Assembly (NCBI RefSeq): GCF_024199845.1
Contig: NZ_JANADO010000001.1
Span: 496,001-560,000, forward strand
Source: Bradyrhizobium sp. CCGB12
Lineage (GTDB): Bacteria > Pseudomonadota > Alphaproteobacteria > Rhizobiales > Xanthobacteraceae
Length of the DNA: 64,000 bases
Direction: 5' to 3'
The stretch's first letter is position 1. Each line of letters opens with the position of its first letter. The position numbers were made by a program, and so were the translations under genes. Below, in pieces: positions 19,876-28,823 of this stretch. A model generated the notes under the pieces. It had not been told where the DNA came from. It did no database searches and saw only the letters and a program-made list of their open reading frames with translations.

Positions 19876-20091
19876 GAGAGGCCTTCGTGCGCTCAGCGCT
19901 CTCATGGCTCTCGCGATGCCGAGGCCGCGGTTCCCATTCTCGCATTGCGGCAAATGCCAAGAGAATGTCGCCTCCTTGGCCAACTTCCGACACAGGGCCG
20001 GGGCGAATAGCGGCCATCCGACATGACGCATGTGCTTCGGTGGTGACGACCCCCACACCGCCGGCGCATTCATTTTTTTCAGGGAATCCGC

Positions 20092-22425
20092 GTGTCGCAT
20101 AAGCTTGTCCCGGCGCTCCTCGCCGCTCTCTTCCTCGCAATCTCATCTCTCTGCGCCGCCCGCGCCGAGACTCCGGCCGCCAGCAGTGCTGCCGCGCTGT
20201 CGCCTGACGAGGCCAAGCGCGCGCTCGAAACGCTCCAGGACGACAAGAAGCGCGCGCAGATGATCGATACGCTGCGCGCGATCGCGAACGCATCAGGTCA
20301 GCAGCAGCCTGCTTCGGCTGCGCCCGAGCAGAAATCGCCGATCCCGCTTTCGGCCGACGGCCTCGGCGCGCAGCTCCTGCTCACGGTCTCCGAGGAGATC
20401 GGTGCGATCTCGAGCGAGATCGCCAGCATGGCGCGGACGCTCACGCATTTTCCGGCGTTCTATTACTGGTTCCTGCGCACCGCGAACGATCCCGCGGCCT
20501 ACAATCTCCTGATCGAGATCGCCTGGAAGCTGGCGCTGGTGCTCGGCTGCGCCCTTGCGGCCGAGTGGGTGATCTTCCGCCTGATCCGTCGTCCGGTCGC
20601 GTTCCTGGAAGGACGCGTGCCGCAGACCGCGCGCCTGCCGACGCAGGTGTTGCTGATCGCCGATCCGCCGTCATCCATGGCCGACGTCACTCCCACCCCC
20701 GAACTGAACAAGCGACGTCACAGTCTCGCGCGGGTCTGGCAGGTCATGCTGCGGCTGCCCTTCGTGCTGGGGCGCCTCGCGCTCGAGCTGCTGCCGGTGG
20801 TCCTCTTCGTCGGCGTCGCGACGGCGCTGCTCGGGACCGAGATCGGCGAGCCCACGACCGTTCGCCTCGTGATCCTCGCGGTCGTCAACGCCTATGCGTT
20901 CTCCCGCGGACTGATCTGCGTGATCCGGGCGTTGGCGGGACCGTTCGGCCTGTTTCCGGTTCGGGCCGAGACCGCCGCCTATATCGAGATCTGGGCGCGT
21001 CGCATCGTCGGCGTCGGCGTATCCGGCATCGCCTTTGCCAATGTGGCCTTGCTGCTCGGCCTGCATCGCGCCGGTTACGCCGCGCTGCTGCGCATGGTGA
21101 TGCTGGTCGTGCATCTCTTCATCGTCGTCATCATCCTGCAATGCCGCCGCCAGGTCGCCGAAGCCATTCGCGCGCCGGTCGACCGGCAGGGGATCGCGGC
21201 CCGTCTGCGCGATCGCATTGCCGGCGGCTGGCACTATCTTGCCATCGCGCTCGATCTTGCGCTGTGGGCCGTGTGGGCGCTCAACATCCGCAACGGCTAT
21301 TCGCTGCTCCTGCAGTATTTCGTCGGGACGGTCGTGGTGGCGCTGATCACGCGGGTCGCCATCATGCTGACGCTGAGCCTGATCGACCGCGGCTTCCGTA
21401 TCAAGCCGGAGATCCTTCAGCGCTTTCCCGGTCTCGAGACCCGTGCGAACCGCTATCTCCCATTGCTGCGCAAGATCGTATCCGGCGTGATCGCCTTCAT
21501 CGGCTTCGTGGCGGTGCTCGAGGTCTGGGGCGTGGACGCGATCGTCTGGTTCTACGGCGGCCAGATCGGCAGCCGGCTGATCTCGGCGGTGGTGACGATC
21601 GGCGTTGCAATACTCGTTGCAGCCGCGATCTGGGAAACCAGCAACGCGCTGCTGGACCGCCAGATCAATACGCTGTCGCGGGACGGCCACTATGCCCGCG
21701 CCGCTCGCTTGCGCACCTTCCAGCCGATGCTGCGCACCGCGCTGCTCTGCCTGATCGCCACCGTCGTCGGCCTCACCGCACTGAGCGAGATCGGCGTCAA
21801 TGTCGCCCCGCTGCTCGCGGGCGCCGGCATCGTCGGCATTGCCATCGGCTTCGGATCGCAGAAGCTGGTGCAGGACCTCATCACGGGTCTGTTCCTGCTC
21901 CTGGAGAACACGGTGCAGGTCGGCGACAATGTCAGCGTGTCGGGGCTCTCGGGCGTGGTGGAGAACGTCTCGATCCGCACCATCCGCCTGCGCGCCGGCG
22001 ATGGCGCCGTGCATATCGTTCCGTTCAGCGCGGTCACGACCATCACCAATGCAAGCCGCGGCGCCGGCAATGCCTCGGTCAGCGTCAACGTCGCCTACAA
22101 GGAAGACACCGATCGCGCCGGCCAGATTCTCAAGGACATCGTGGACGAGATGCGGCGCGAACCGGAGTTCCGTGCACTGATCCGCGGTGATCTCGAGCTC
22201 TGGGGCATCGACAAGGTCGACGGCGCGATGGTGTCGATCGTCGGCCAGATCCGCTGCACCGAGGCCGGCCGCTGGCCGGTCCAGCGTGAATTCAACCGCC
22301 GTATGAAGCTGCGCTTCCAGCAGAATGGGATCGAGGTCGCATCCGCGACGCAGACGATCCTGATGCATATCGCGCCGCCCGCCGACAGCGCCGCCAATTT
22401 GGCGCCAAGGCGGGCGGCCGGATAA
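20092..22425 (+). CDS. Large mechanosensitive channel of the MscS family
   Basis: 777 residues from GTG 20092, with AGGGAA upstream. Residues 1-25 are a signal peptide (ISSLCAARAE). A periplasmic stretch follows, then about ten membrane helices. The MscS core is at the C-terminal third: pore helix GAGIVGIAIGFGSQKLVQDLITG, beta domain GDNVSVSGLSGVVENVSIRT, and NASRGAGNASVSVNVAY. The architecture resembles long MscS paralogues (MscK/YbiO-type). It should open on membrane tension during osmotic downshock. It is a single gene. Confidence 0.92.
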   Translation: MSHKLVPALLAALFLAISSLCAARAETPAASSAAALSPDEAKRALETLQDDKKRAQMIDTLRAIANASGQQQPASAAPEQKSPIPLSADGLGAQLLLTVSEEIGAISSEIASMARTLTHFPAFYYWFLRTANDPAAYNLLIEIAWKLALVLGCALAAEWVIFRLIRRPVAFLEGRVPQTARLPTQVLLIADPPSSMADVTPTPELNKRRHSLARVWQVMLRLPFVLGRLALELLPVVLFVGVATALLGTEIGEPTTVRLVILAVVNAYAFSRGLICVIRALAGPFGLFPVRAETAAYIEIWARRIVGVGVSGIAFANVALLLGLHRAGYAALLRMVMLVVHLFIVVIILQCRRQVAEAIRAPVDRQGIAARLRDRIAGGWHYLAIALDLALWAVWALNIRNGYSLLLQYFVGTVVVALITRVAIMLTLSLIDRGFRIKPEILQRFPGLETRANRYLPLLRKIVSGVIAFIGFVAVLEVWGVDAIVWFYGGQIGSRLISAVVTIGVAILVAAAIWETSNALLDRQINTLSRDGHYARAARLRTFQPMLRTALLCLIATVVGLTALSEIGVNVAPLLAGAGIVGIAIGFGSQKLVQDLITGLFLLLENTVQVGDNVSVSGLSGVVENVSIRTIRLRAGDGAVHIVPFSAVTTITNASRGAGNASVSVNVAYKEDTDRAGQILKDIVDEMRREPEFRALIRGDLELWGIDKVDGAMVSIVGQIRCTEAGRWPVQREFNRRMKLRFQQNGIEVASATQTILMHIAPPADSAANLAPRRAAG

Positions 22426-22526
22426 CGGCTCGACAATCTTCCGGCTTGCCTGCGCGCGCCCGGCAGCGTTCACTCCCAGCTTCAGCCTGCAGAGGGCATG
22501 CAGGCGACAAGGGGTGGGAGAGACCG

Positions 22527-23519
22527 ATGCGGGGGCTGTGGGCCGGATTGCGCGGCGGTGTGATCGCCGTGTGCGCGTTGATTGGATGGGCGATCGCGCC
22601 GGCCGGCGCACAGCCGTTTCCATCGCGCCCCATCACCCTCATCGTGCCGTTCGCGGCGGGCGGTCCAACCGATACGCTGGCGCGGATCCTGTCGGAGCGC
22701 ATCGCCGCCGAGTTGCACACCACGGTCGTGGTCGAGAACGTCGCCGGCGCCTCCGGCAGCATCGCCGGCGCCCGGGTCGCCCGCGCAACGCCTGACGGCA
22801 CCACGATCACGATCGGCCATTGGGGCACCCATGTGCTCAACGGCGCGATCCTCAAGCTGCCTTATGACGTGGTGAGCGACTTCGAGCCGGTTGCGATGAT
22901 CGCGATGGGAACGCAACTCATCGTCGGCCGGAAGTCGCTCGAGGCGAGCAATCTCAAGGAGCTGATCGCCTGGTTGAAGGCCAATCCCGGCAAGGCCACT
23001 GCGGGGACTGCCGGCGCAGGCACGGGAGCCCATGTCGCCGGCGTCTTCTTCAAGGGCAAGACCGGCACCGAGTTCCAGTTCGTGCCCTATCGTGGCGCGG
23101 GGCCTGCCATGATCGATCTCGTCGCCGGGCAGATCGACATCATGTTCGACCAGGCGTCGAACTCGCTGGCCCATGCCAAGAGCGGTGCGATCAAGGCGTT
23201 CGCAGTGACCTCGCCGACGCGGCTTGCCTCCGCCCCCGACATCCCGACCGTCGACGAGGCGGGCCTGCCCGGGCTCTATATTTCCTATTGGCACGGCATC
23301 TGGGCACCGAAGAACACGCCGAAGGAGATCGTCACAAAGCTCAATGCAGCCATCGTCACCGTGCTTGCAGACCCCGCGGTCAGGCAGCGCTTTGCCGAAC
23401 TGGGGCAGGAGATTCCGCCAAGGGATCAGCAAACGCCGGCAGCGCTTGCTTCCTTCCAGAAGGCCGAGACCGAGAAATGGTGGCCGATCGTGAAGGCAGC
23501 CGACATCAAGCCGGAATAG
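22527..23519 (+). CDS. Tripartite tricarboxylate transporter substrate-binding protein (TctC/Bug family)
   Basis: 330 residues from ATG 22527, preceded by GGGGTGGGAGAGACC. The in-frame sequence before it is arginine-rich and not homologous. The signal peptide ends near AGAQ. The Bug-family opening FPSRPITLIVPFAAGGPTD and the loop AGTGAHVAGVFF are clear. Bug proteins bind organic acids such as citrate, malate, nicotinate or terephthalate for TctAB transporters. No tctA or tctB gene is in the window, so this is an orphan receptor, common in this group. The neighbouring malic enzyme suggests, weakly, a C4-acid link. Confidence 0.9.
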   Translation: MRGLWAGLRGGVIAVCALIGWAIAPAGAQPFPSRPITLIVPFAAGGPTDTLARILSERIAAELHTTVVVENVAGASGSIAGARVARATPDGTTITIGHWGTHVLNGAILKLPYDVVSDFEPVAMIAMGTQLIVGRKSLEASNLKELIAWLKANPGKATAGTAGAGTGAHVAGVFFKGKTGTEFQFVPYRGAGPAMIDLVAGQIDIMFDQASNSLAHAKSGAIKAFAVTSPTRLASAPDIPTVDEAGLPGLYISYWHGIWAPKNTPKEIVTKLNAAIVTVLADPAVRQRFAELGQEIPPRDQQTPAALASFQKAETEKWWPIVKAADIKPE

Positions 23520-23542
23520 CTGCGCGGCGCCACGAGCGCTGT

Positions 23543-23651
23543 CCCTCATCCTGAGGAGGCCGCGCAGCGGCCGTCTCGAAGGATGGCCGCGGGCAAGAGC
23601 GGGGCTTGCATGGTTCGAGACGGCGCTGACGCGCCTCCTCACCATGAGGGG
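23543..23651. repeat. MITE-like interspersed repeat (CATCCTGAGGAGG family)
   Basis: The left arm starts CCCTCATCCTGAGGAGGC; the right arm ends CGCCTCCTCACCATGAGGG. The arms pair over about 18 bases with two mismatches, and the core holds CTCGAAGGATGG. It is of the same family as 5760-5890 and lies between the Bug receptor and malic enzyme genes. Confidence 0.7.
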
Positions 23652-23789
23652 TGAGAGTCTTTTATCTCGCGCGCCAATCTCGCTGCGGTGCGAGATCACA
23701 ATCGAGCCTTGCGTCCCAACGTCCTTGATCTCGGGGGAGCGGTGGCCGACAATGCCGCCGGTTCAATAAGAAACTCCTTGGGGGAATTC

Positions 23790-25442
23790 GTGAATAGACC
23801 TGCCCGGGTCGCTGCCCAACCGACATCGTCCGATCAATCGCACGGCATGACGCTGCTGCGCGATCCCTTGCTCAACAAGGGCACCGCCTTCACGGAATCC
23901 GAGCGCGAGGCGCTGGGCCTGCGCGGCCTGCTGCCGCCTTGCGTGACGACAATGGAGACGCAGGCTCAGCGCGTGCTCACCAATCTGCGCACGCTGCCGA
24001 CGGATCTGGAAAAATACGTCGCTCTGAACGCGCTGCATGACCGCAACGAGGCGCTGTTCTTCCGCGTCGTCGTCGACAATATCGACGAGATCCAGCCGAT
24101 CATCTACACGCCGACGGTCGGGCTCGCCTGCCAGAAATACGGCCTGATCTTCCAGCGGCCGCGCGGCATGTTCATCTCCTCGCGCGATCGCGGCCAGATC
24201 GCGGAGATCCTGAAGAACTGGCCCTATAAGGCGAGGCTCATCGTCGTCACCGATGGCGAGCGCATCCTTGGCCTCGGCGATCTCGGCGCCAACGGCATGG
24301 GTATTCCGGTCGGCAAGCTCTCGCTCTATTCGGCTTGCGCCGGCGTTCATCCCGAACTGTGCCTGCCTGTTGTGCTCGACGTCGGCACCAACAACGAAGA
24401 GCTGCTGGCCGATCCCTATTATCTCGGTCTGCGCGAGCGGCGGCTCACGGGCGAGGCCTATGACAGCTTCGTCGACGAATTCATGCAAGCCGCGCGCAAT
24501 ACGTTTCCGGGCGTGCTGATCCAGTTCGAAGATTTCGCCAACCATTCGGCGTTCAAGCTGCTGCACAAATATCGCGATGACGCCTGCGTCTTCAACGACG
24601 ACATCCAGGGCACCGCGGCGGTGGCGCTCGCCGGCCTGTTCTCGGCCCTGCGCGTCTCCGGCGGCAAGCTCAGGGATCAGCGCATTCTCTTCCTCGGCGC
24701 GGGCGAGGCGGCGACCGGCATCGCCGATCTCGTGGTCTCCGCCATGATGGCGGAGGGCGCGTCCGAGACGGAAGCGCTCCGCCGCAACTGGCTGGTGGAC
24801 TCCCGCGGCCTCGTCGTCGGCGGCCGTGAGGGCCTCTCCGGCCACAAGCTGCGCTATGCTCATGCCGGCCAGGCGCCGATCGCCGACTTCCTCACCGCGA
24901 TCAAGACGCTGAAGCCGACGGCGATCATCGGCGTCGCCGCGGTCGGCGGCGCCTTCACGCCCGACGTGCTCAAGGCGATGGCTGAGCTCAACGAGCAGCC
25001 AATCGTGTTCGCGCTCTCCAATCCGACCTCGAAGGCCGAATGCTCGGCGGAGGATGCCTATCGCTACACCGAGGGCCGTGCGCTGTTCGCCTGCGGCAGC
25101 CCGTATGACCCGGTGACGCTCAACGGCCGCACTTTCGTGCCGCGCCAGGGCAACAACTCCTACATCTTCCCCGGCGTCGGCCTTGGCGTCATCGCCAGCG
25201 GCTCGCGCCTTGTCACCGACGAGATGTTCATGGCCGCCGCCCACACGCTCGCCGATTGCGTCGGCAAGGACGACCTCGCGCAGGGGAGCCTCTATCCGGC
25301 GCTGCCGCGCATCCGCGAGGTCTCGGTCCGCATCGCCGCTGCCGTCGCAGACGTCGTGTATCAGCGCGGCCTCGCCGATGGCCCTGCGCCCAACGACGTC
25401 AAGGGACTGGTCCAGTCGCTGATGTACGAGCCGCATTACTAG
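23790..25442 (+). CDS. maeA: NAD-dependent malic enzyme
   Basis: 550 residues from GTG 23790, with GGGGGAATTC upstream; an ATG at 23688 is in frame, but the added 34 residues look non-homologous. It decarboxylates malate to pyruvate with NAD. Family marks are GLRGLLPP, PLxKY-like DLEKYVALNALHDRNE, IYTPTVGLACQKYG, RPRGMFISSRDRG, catalytic FEDFANHSAFKLL, and the NAD fold FLGAGEAATGIA. The length fits the large MaeA/SfcA class and not the short phosphotransacetylase-fused MaeB/Dme type, because no PTA domain follows. It is a single gene. Confidence 0.94.
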   Translation: MNRPARVAAQPTSSDQSHGMTLLRDPLLNKGTAFTESEREALGLRGLLPPCVTTMETQAQRVLTNLRTLPTDLEKYVALNALHDRNEALFFRVVVDNIDEIQPIIYTPTVGLACQKYGLIFQRPRGMFISSRDRGQIAEILKNWPYKARLIVVTDGERILGLGDLGANGMGIPVGKLSLYSACAGVHPELCLPVVLDVGTNNEELLADPYYLGLRERRLTGEAYDSFVDEFMQAARNTFPGVLIQFEDFANHSAFKLLHKYRDDACVFNDDIQGTAAVALAGLFSALRVSGGKLRDQRILFLGAGEAATGIADLVVSAMMAEGASETEALRRNWLVDSRGLVVGGREGLSGHKLRYAHAGQAPIADFLTAIKTLKPTAIIGVAAVGGAFTPDVLKAMAELNEQPIVFALSNPTSKAECSAEDAYRYTEGRALFACGSPYDPVTLNGRTFVPRQGNNSYIFPGVGLGVIASGSRLVTDEMFMAAAHTLADCVGKDDLAQGSLYPALPRIREVSVRIAAAVADVVYQRGLADGPAPNDVKGLVQSLMYEPHY

Positions 25443-25488
25443 AGCCCGATGACTTTTGATTGACTCGATCTGGCGGCTGGCTCGGTCA

Positions 25489-25605
25489 CCTCTCCCGCTT
25501 GCGGGAGAGGTCGGCGCACTTGCGCCGGGTGAGGGCTCTATCCTCTTGGGGAGTTCCACTGCGGAAACACGCTCACCCCAACCCTTCCCGCAAGCGGGAG
25601 AGGGA
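25489..25605. repeat. Interspersed palindromic repeat (GCTTGCGGG family)
   Basis: Left palindrome CCTCTCCCGCTTGCGGGAG, right palindrome CCCTTCCCGCAAGCGGGAGA, with GCGCACTTGCGC and GGTGAGGGCT inside. It is the same family as 10027-10145 and fills the gap after the malic enzyme. Confidence 0.75.
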
Positions 25606-25696
25606 GCGCACCACCCTCGCGGGTCGCAACGCGCCTCGTTAGGTCAGCCCCACACCGCCATTTCCGCCGGAATCGCCGTTGTGCCGCGCGTCCGTA

Positions 25697-25717
25697 TATG
25701 CGACTGTCTGTAGCATT
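25697..25717 (+). promoter_or_regulatory. Candidate BlaI operator upstream of the blaI-like gene
   Basis: TATGCGAC (25697-25704), a 5-base spacer TGTCT, then GTAGCATT (25710-25717). The right half is identical, with identical spacing, to the perfect dyad upstream of the DUF1800 gene at 28743-28763, and the left half matches it at six of eight bases. The site ends 31 bases before the blaI start, a normal position for autorepression. BlaI/MecI/CopY proteins bind dyads with TAC..GTA type halves, which fits. Confidence 0.55.
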
Positions 25718-25748
25718 ACAAGAAAACTCAATCGCAAGGTCAGGTGCC

Positions 25749-26141
25749 ATGGACGATCGTTTGCCCGAACTGGGCGACCTCGAGCGCGAGGTCATGCAAT
25801 TGGTTTGGGCCCATGGTCCTGTCACGGCCGAGGTGGTGCGTGAGCGGTTGTCGCGACGTCTGAAGGAATCGACGGTCCGCACGGTGCTGCGCCGGCTGGA
25901 AGAAAAGGGCTATGCTAACCACACCGTGGACGGTCGCACCTATGTCTACCACGCCGCCGAACCGCGCGCGCGCGTGGCGGCCAAGGCCGTGCAGCGCATC
26001 GTCGACTGGTTCTGCAACGGTTCAATTGAAGAAGTTCTCGTCGGCATGGTGGACAATGCGATGCTCGACCAGCAGCAATTGCGCACGCTGGCCGACCAGG
26101 TGGCCAAGGCGAAGAAGGCGAGGGGAGTGAAGAAAGAATGA
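25749..26141 (+). CDS. BlaI/MecI/CopY-family transcriptional repressor
   Basis: 130 residues from ATG 25749. An upstream in-frame ATG at 25698 lies inside the putative operator, which argues against it. The winged-helix DNA-binding part (ELEREVMQLVWAHGPVTAEVV and STVRTVLRRLEEKGYANH) and wing DGRTYVYHA match BlaI, and the C-terminal helices give dimerisation. In the family, a partner membrane protease (BlaR1) triggers cleavage of the repressor. That partner follows here with a 4-base ATGA overlap. I infer that it represses its own operon and the DUF1800 unit. Confidence 0.93.
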   Translation: MDDRLPELGDLEREVMQLVWAHGPVTAEVVRERLSRRLKESTVRTVLRRLEEKGYANHTVDGRTYVYHAAEPRARVAAKAVQRIVDWFCNGSIEEVLVGMVDNAMLDQQQLRTLADQVAKAKKARGVKKE

Positions 26142-28654
26142 TCGCAACTCTGGCGGAGGCGGCGCTGCGCTCCTTTGTGCTGGGAGGCGTCGTCTGGTTC
26201 GGTCTCACCCTGTTCCGCGTGCGTAATCCGCACATCCACATGACGGCGTGGATCGTCGTGCTGTTCGCGTCGCTGGCGATGCCCTTCGTGATGCATTGGC
26301 CGACGCTGACGATCACCCGGTTGCCTTTGCCGATGCCCGCGCCGGATGAGTTTCTGCCGGCTGACATCTCGATGCTGGAGTCGCCGCAGCCGGTGCTGCC
26401 GATCGCGCCCGGTGCCGCCATTGCGCCGGCCAGAAGCGGGCTTTCGATCAATTGGTGGCTTCTCGCCAGCATCGTCTATGCCGGGGGCGCCGGCCTGTTG
26501 CTGCTGCGGCTCGCCATCGGCCTCTGCCTGACCTGGCGCCTGGCGCGCGCGGCAAAGCCGATGAAGAGCCTGAAGATGATCGACGCCGATGTACGCGTCA
26601 GCCGCGACGTCGGCGGTCCCGTCACCTTCGGCTCGACCATTCTGGTGCCGCCGCAATTCGCCGGCTGGGACGCCAAGAAGCGCCTCGCGGTGCTCGCGCA
26701 TGAAGGCGCGCATGTCGCCAACCGTGATTTCTATGTCCTCCTGCTCGCCTCGCTCAACCGCGCGGTGTTCTGGTTCAGCCCGTTCTCGTGGTGGCAACTC
26801 GCGCGTCTCGCCGAGCTTGCCGAGATCATCAGTGACGCCCAGGCGATCGAGGTGATCGAGGACCGGCTGTCCTATGCGGAAATCCTGCTCGATTTTGCCA
26901 GCACGGTAAGACCGCGGCCGGTCGAGCTTGCGATGGCGCGCGCCTCGACCGTGCGCGCCCGCGTCGAGCGCATCATCGCGGCGGCCGCGATGCCCGTCGC
27001 GGTCGGCTGGCGCAAGCGGCTGTCGATCGCAGCCGCGATCGCGCCGGTCGTGATTGTCTCCGCCGGCATGATTGCCTATCGCGCGCCGGACTTGGCGCCC
27101 GTCGCCGCGGAGACCGGCGAGATTCCGACCCAGCATTACCGTCCCTTTGTCAATTTCTACGCCATGGGCCCGGCCTCGGTGTTCGCCATCTTCCGCGAGG
27201 GCGACGAGCTCTACGGACAAATCACCGGGCAGCGCAGGCTGCGCCTGACGGTTGGGAGTGACGGCATGGCGGCGTACGCGGCCTCGTCGGGCGAGATCAC
27301 GTTCCCGATCGAAGCGGAGCGTCGCTCCTCCGAGCTGATGCTGCGCATGAACGGCCGCGACGTGCGCGCGGTTCGCGTTGCCGAGATGCCGACGCCGGCG
27401 TCCGATTCCGCCTCGCTCGATCAGTATGTCGGCTGGTACAGGCTGGCGCCGAACCGCGTGCTCACGGTGCGCCGCGACGGCGACCGTCTCTGGTTGCAGG
27501 AAACCGGGCAGGGCGCGACGGCTGTTCTCGCCGAGGGGACCGACGCCTTCTCCTTCGGCGGCGATCGTCTGCTGATCTTCCTGCGCGACGAGCAGGCGAA
27601 AGTCTCGCGCGTGCTGGTGCAGAGCGCGGTTTTCGGCGCCCGCCTCGCAGCCCGCGTCGATGCGGGGGTGGCCCAGGCGGTCGAGGCGGACTTTGCGCGC
27701 CGCCTCGCGGAAGTCCCTGATCGATTTAGGGAGCAGGTCCCGGTCGCGGGGGGCAAGGAGATGATCCTGCGCGGCATCGAGGATCTGCGCCGCGGCACGC
27801 CGAACTATGATCGCATGAGCGCGCCGCTGGCAGCCAAGATCCACCGGCAGCTCAACGAAATGCGCGCGACGTTCGCGGCGCTCGGTGAGGTCGAGTCGAT
27901 CTTCTTCCGCGGCGTCGGGCCCGGCGGCTATGACATCTACGGCGCGAAGTTCGAGAACGGCACGGCCGAATTCCGCCTGATGCTCGAGCCCGACGGCAAG
28001 GCCGGCGACGTGATCTTCCGGGCCGACGGCAATGACGAGCTCGGCGGCATCCTGCCTTGCTCGGAAGAGGCGAGCGCGCGCGGCCGCGCCGGCACCTCGC
28101 CGATCAGGATCATGGTCTATAACGAGATGGGCGACGACATCCAGGTCTTCAATCTCGACGCCGACGGCAATCGCAAGGCGCAGAGCGTCGTCAGGCCCAA
28201 CGCGTCCTGGGCCTCCACGACCACCGTGAACAGTCCCTGGGTGATTGCCGACAAGTCGGGGCGATGCCTCGAGGTCCTGATGCCGGGCCGGCAGACGCGC
28301 TTCCACAATGTCGAAGCCTCGAACATTGGCGCGAAGCCGGGGCGGGCGGCACGCCGCGCCGTTCCGATTGCCAATGGCGAGGAGATGCTGCGCCGCTACA
28401 TCGAAGGCGTCGGCAAGGGCCAGCCCGACTACGACCGGATGACGGCGGAGGTGGCCGACATCACGCGCCAGCAGCTTCCGATCGACCAGGCGATCCTGGC
28501 ACGGCTCGGCGCGTTGCGCGCGGTCTCGTTCCGCGGTGTCACCGCGCTCGACAGCGACATCTATGTCGCCCAGTTCGCCAATGGTTCGGCGGAATGGCGC
28601 ATCGGCGTCAGGAACGGCACGATCACCAAGATCGCGTTGGGGCCGAATTTCTAG
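26138..28654 (+). CDS. BlaR1-like M56 membrane metalloprotease with an unusual periplasmic sensor region
   Basis: 838 residues. Helices lie near 10-30, 35-55 and 110-130. The M56 catalytic motif HEGAH is at residues 188-192, with ELAEIISDAQAIE as the third-ligand region, and a fourth helix is near 293-313. The rest is predicted periplasmic: two DUF3471-like modules (about 330-415 and 425-510, the second with DQYVGWYRLAP). Next come two copies of a repeat with GTPNYDRM (553) and GQPDYDRM (761), each continuing to FRGV..G.DIY...F.NG.AE.R. Between these is a segment (about 652-716, IRIMVYNEMGDDIQVFNLD, PWVIADKSGRCLEV) that resembles the VHL beta domain. No penicillin-binding SxxK sensor domain is visible. 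It is co-translated with blaI. Confidence 0.88.
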   Translation: MIATLAEAALRSFVLGGVVWFGLTLFRVRNPHIHMTAWIVVLFASLAMPFVMHWPTLTITRLPLPMPAPDEFLPADISMLESPQPVLPIAPGAAIAPARSGLSINWWLLASIVYAGGAGLLLLRLAIGLCLTWRLARAAKPMKSLKMIDADVRVSRDVGGPVTFGSTILVPPQFAGWDAKKRLAVLAHEGAHVANRDFYVLLLASLNRAVFWFSPFSWWQLARLAELAEIISDAQAIEVIEDRLSYAEILLDFASTVRPRPVELAMARASTVRARVERIIAAAAMPVAVGWRKRLSIAAAIAPVVIVSAGMIAYRAPDLAPVAAETGEIPTQHYRPFVNFYAMGPASVFAIFREGDELYGQITGQRRLRLTVGSDGMAAYAASSGEITFPIEAERRSSELMLRMNGRDVRAVRVAEMPTPASDSASLDQYVGWYRLAPNRVLTVRRDGDRLWLQETGQGATAVLAEGTDAFSFGGDRLLIFLRDEQAKVSRVLVQSAVFGARLAARVDAGVAQAVEADFARRLAEVPDRFREQVPVAGGKEMILRGIEDLRRGTPNYDRMSAPLAAKIHRQLNEMRATFAALGEVESIFFRGVGPGGYDIYGAKFENGTAEFRLMLEPDGKAGDVIFRADGNDELGGILPCSEEASARGRAGTSPIRIMVYNEMGDDIQVFNLDADGNRKAQSVVRPNASWASTTTVNSPWVIADKSGRCLEVLMPGRQTRFHNVEASNIGAKPGRAARRAVPIANGEEMLRRYIEGVGKGQPDYDRMTAEVADITRQQLPIDQAILARLGALRAVSFRGVTALDSDIYVAQFANGSAEWRIGVRNGTITKIALGPNF

Positions 28655-28665
28655 GACGATGTCCA

Positions 28666-28688
28666 CCGCCGGTCTGTCAGACCGGCGG
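28666..28688 (+). terminator. GC-rich hairpin after the blaR1-like gene
   Basis: CCGCCGGTCTG-T-CAGACCGGCGG: perfect 11-bp arms 12 bases after the receptor stop codon. It is followed by CTCCCGATTTCTTG, only weakly T-rich. It probably separates the blaI-blaR1 unit from the DUF1800 unit, which has its own operator. Confidence 0.5.
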
Positions 28689-28742
28689 CTCCCGATTTCT
28701 TGACAGCGGTGCCTCAATCTCCGCTTGCTGCCTCACATCCTG

Positions 28743-28763
28743 AATGCTACGATTTGTAGCATT
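28743..28763 (+). promoter_or_regulatory. Perfect 8-5-8 dyad, candidate BlaI operator of the DUF1800 unit
   Basis: AATGCTAC-GATTT-GTAGCATT, 60 bases before the DUF1800 start. The site overlaps a possible -10 element (TACGAT, 28748-28753) spaced 17 bases from TTGCTG (28725-28730), so a bound repressor would block the polymerase. An extra half-site TTCGTAG follows at about 28768. Its twin lies upstream of blaI. Confidence 0.6.
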
Positions 28764-28823
28764 ACGGTTCGTAGCCGCGAACGGCAAGCTGTCGGTCAGG
28801 CTCGAAAGAATTGGGCATTCGCC

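Larger units (their letters stand above)
19229..20091. other. 863-base gene-poor gap between the patatin and MscS genes
   Basis: No protein of normal size is convincing on either strand, and base composition is more mixed than in the flanking genes. Seen in it: two tiny overlapping reading frames with good ribosome sites (19554-19639, listed separately), a nested palindrome ATGGCCATGATGGCCAT near 19780, and a 12-bp inverted repeat at 19844-19875. It may be a decayed gene region. No tRNA-like cloverleaf was noticed. Confidence 0.5.

Noticed and set aside
20671..22623. A 650-codon minus-strand frame opposite the MscS gene
   Set aside because: Shadow of the channel gene; no hydrophobic or enzymatic pattern.
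23688..23789. Upstream ATG start for the malic enzyme
   Set aside because: The added 34 residues are not family-like, and a good ribosome site precedes GTG 23790.
25946..28717. A 923-codon minus-strand frame opposite the blaI/blaR1-like genes
   Set aside because: Composition is Arg/Asp/His-rich shadow sequence; the plus strand has winged-helix and M56 motifs and proper gene overlap.
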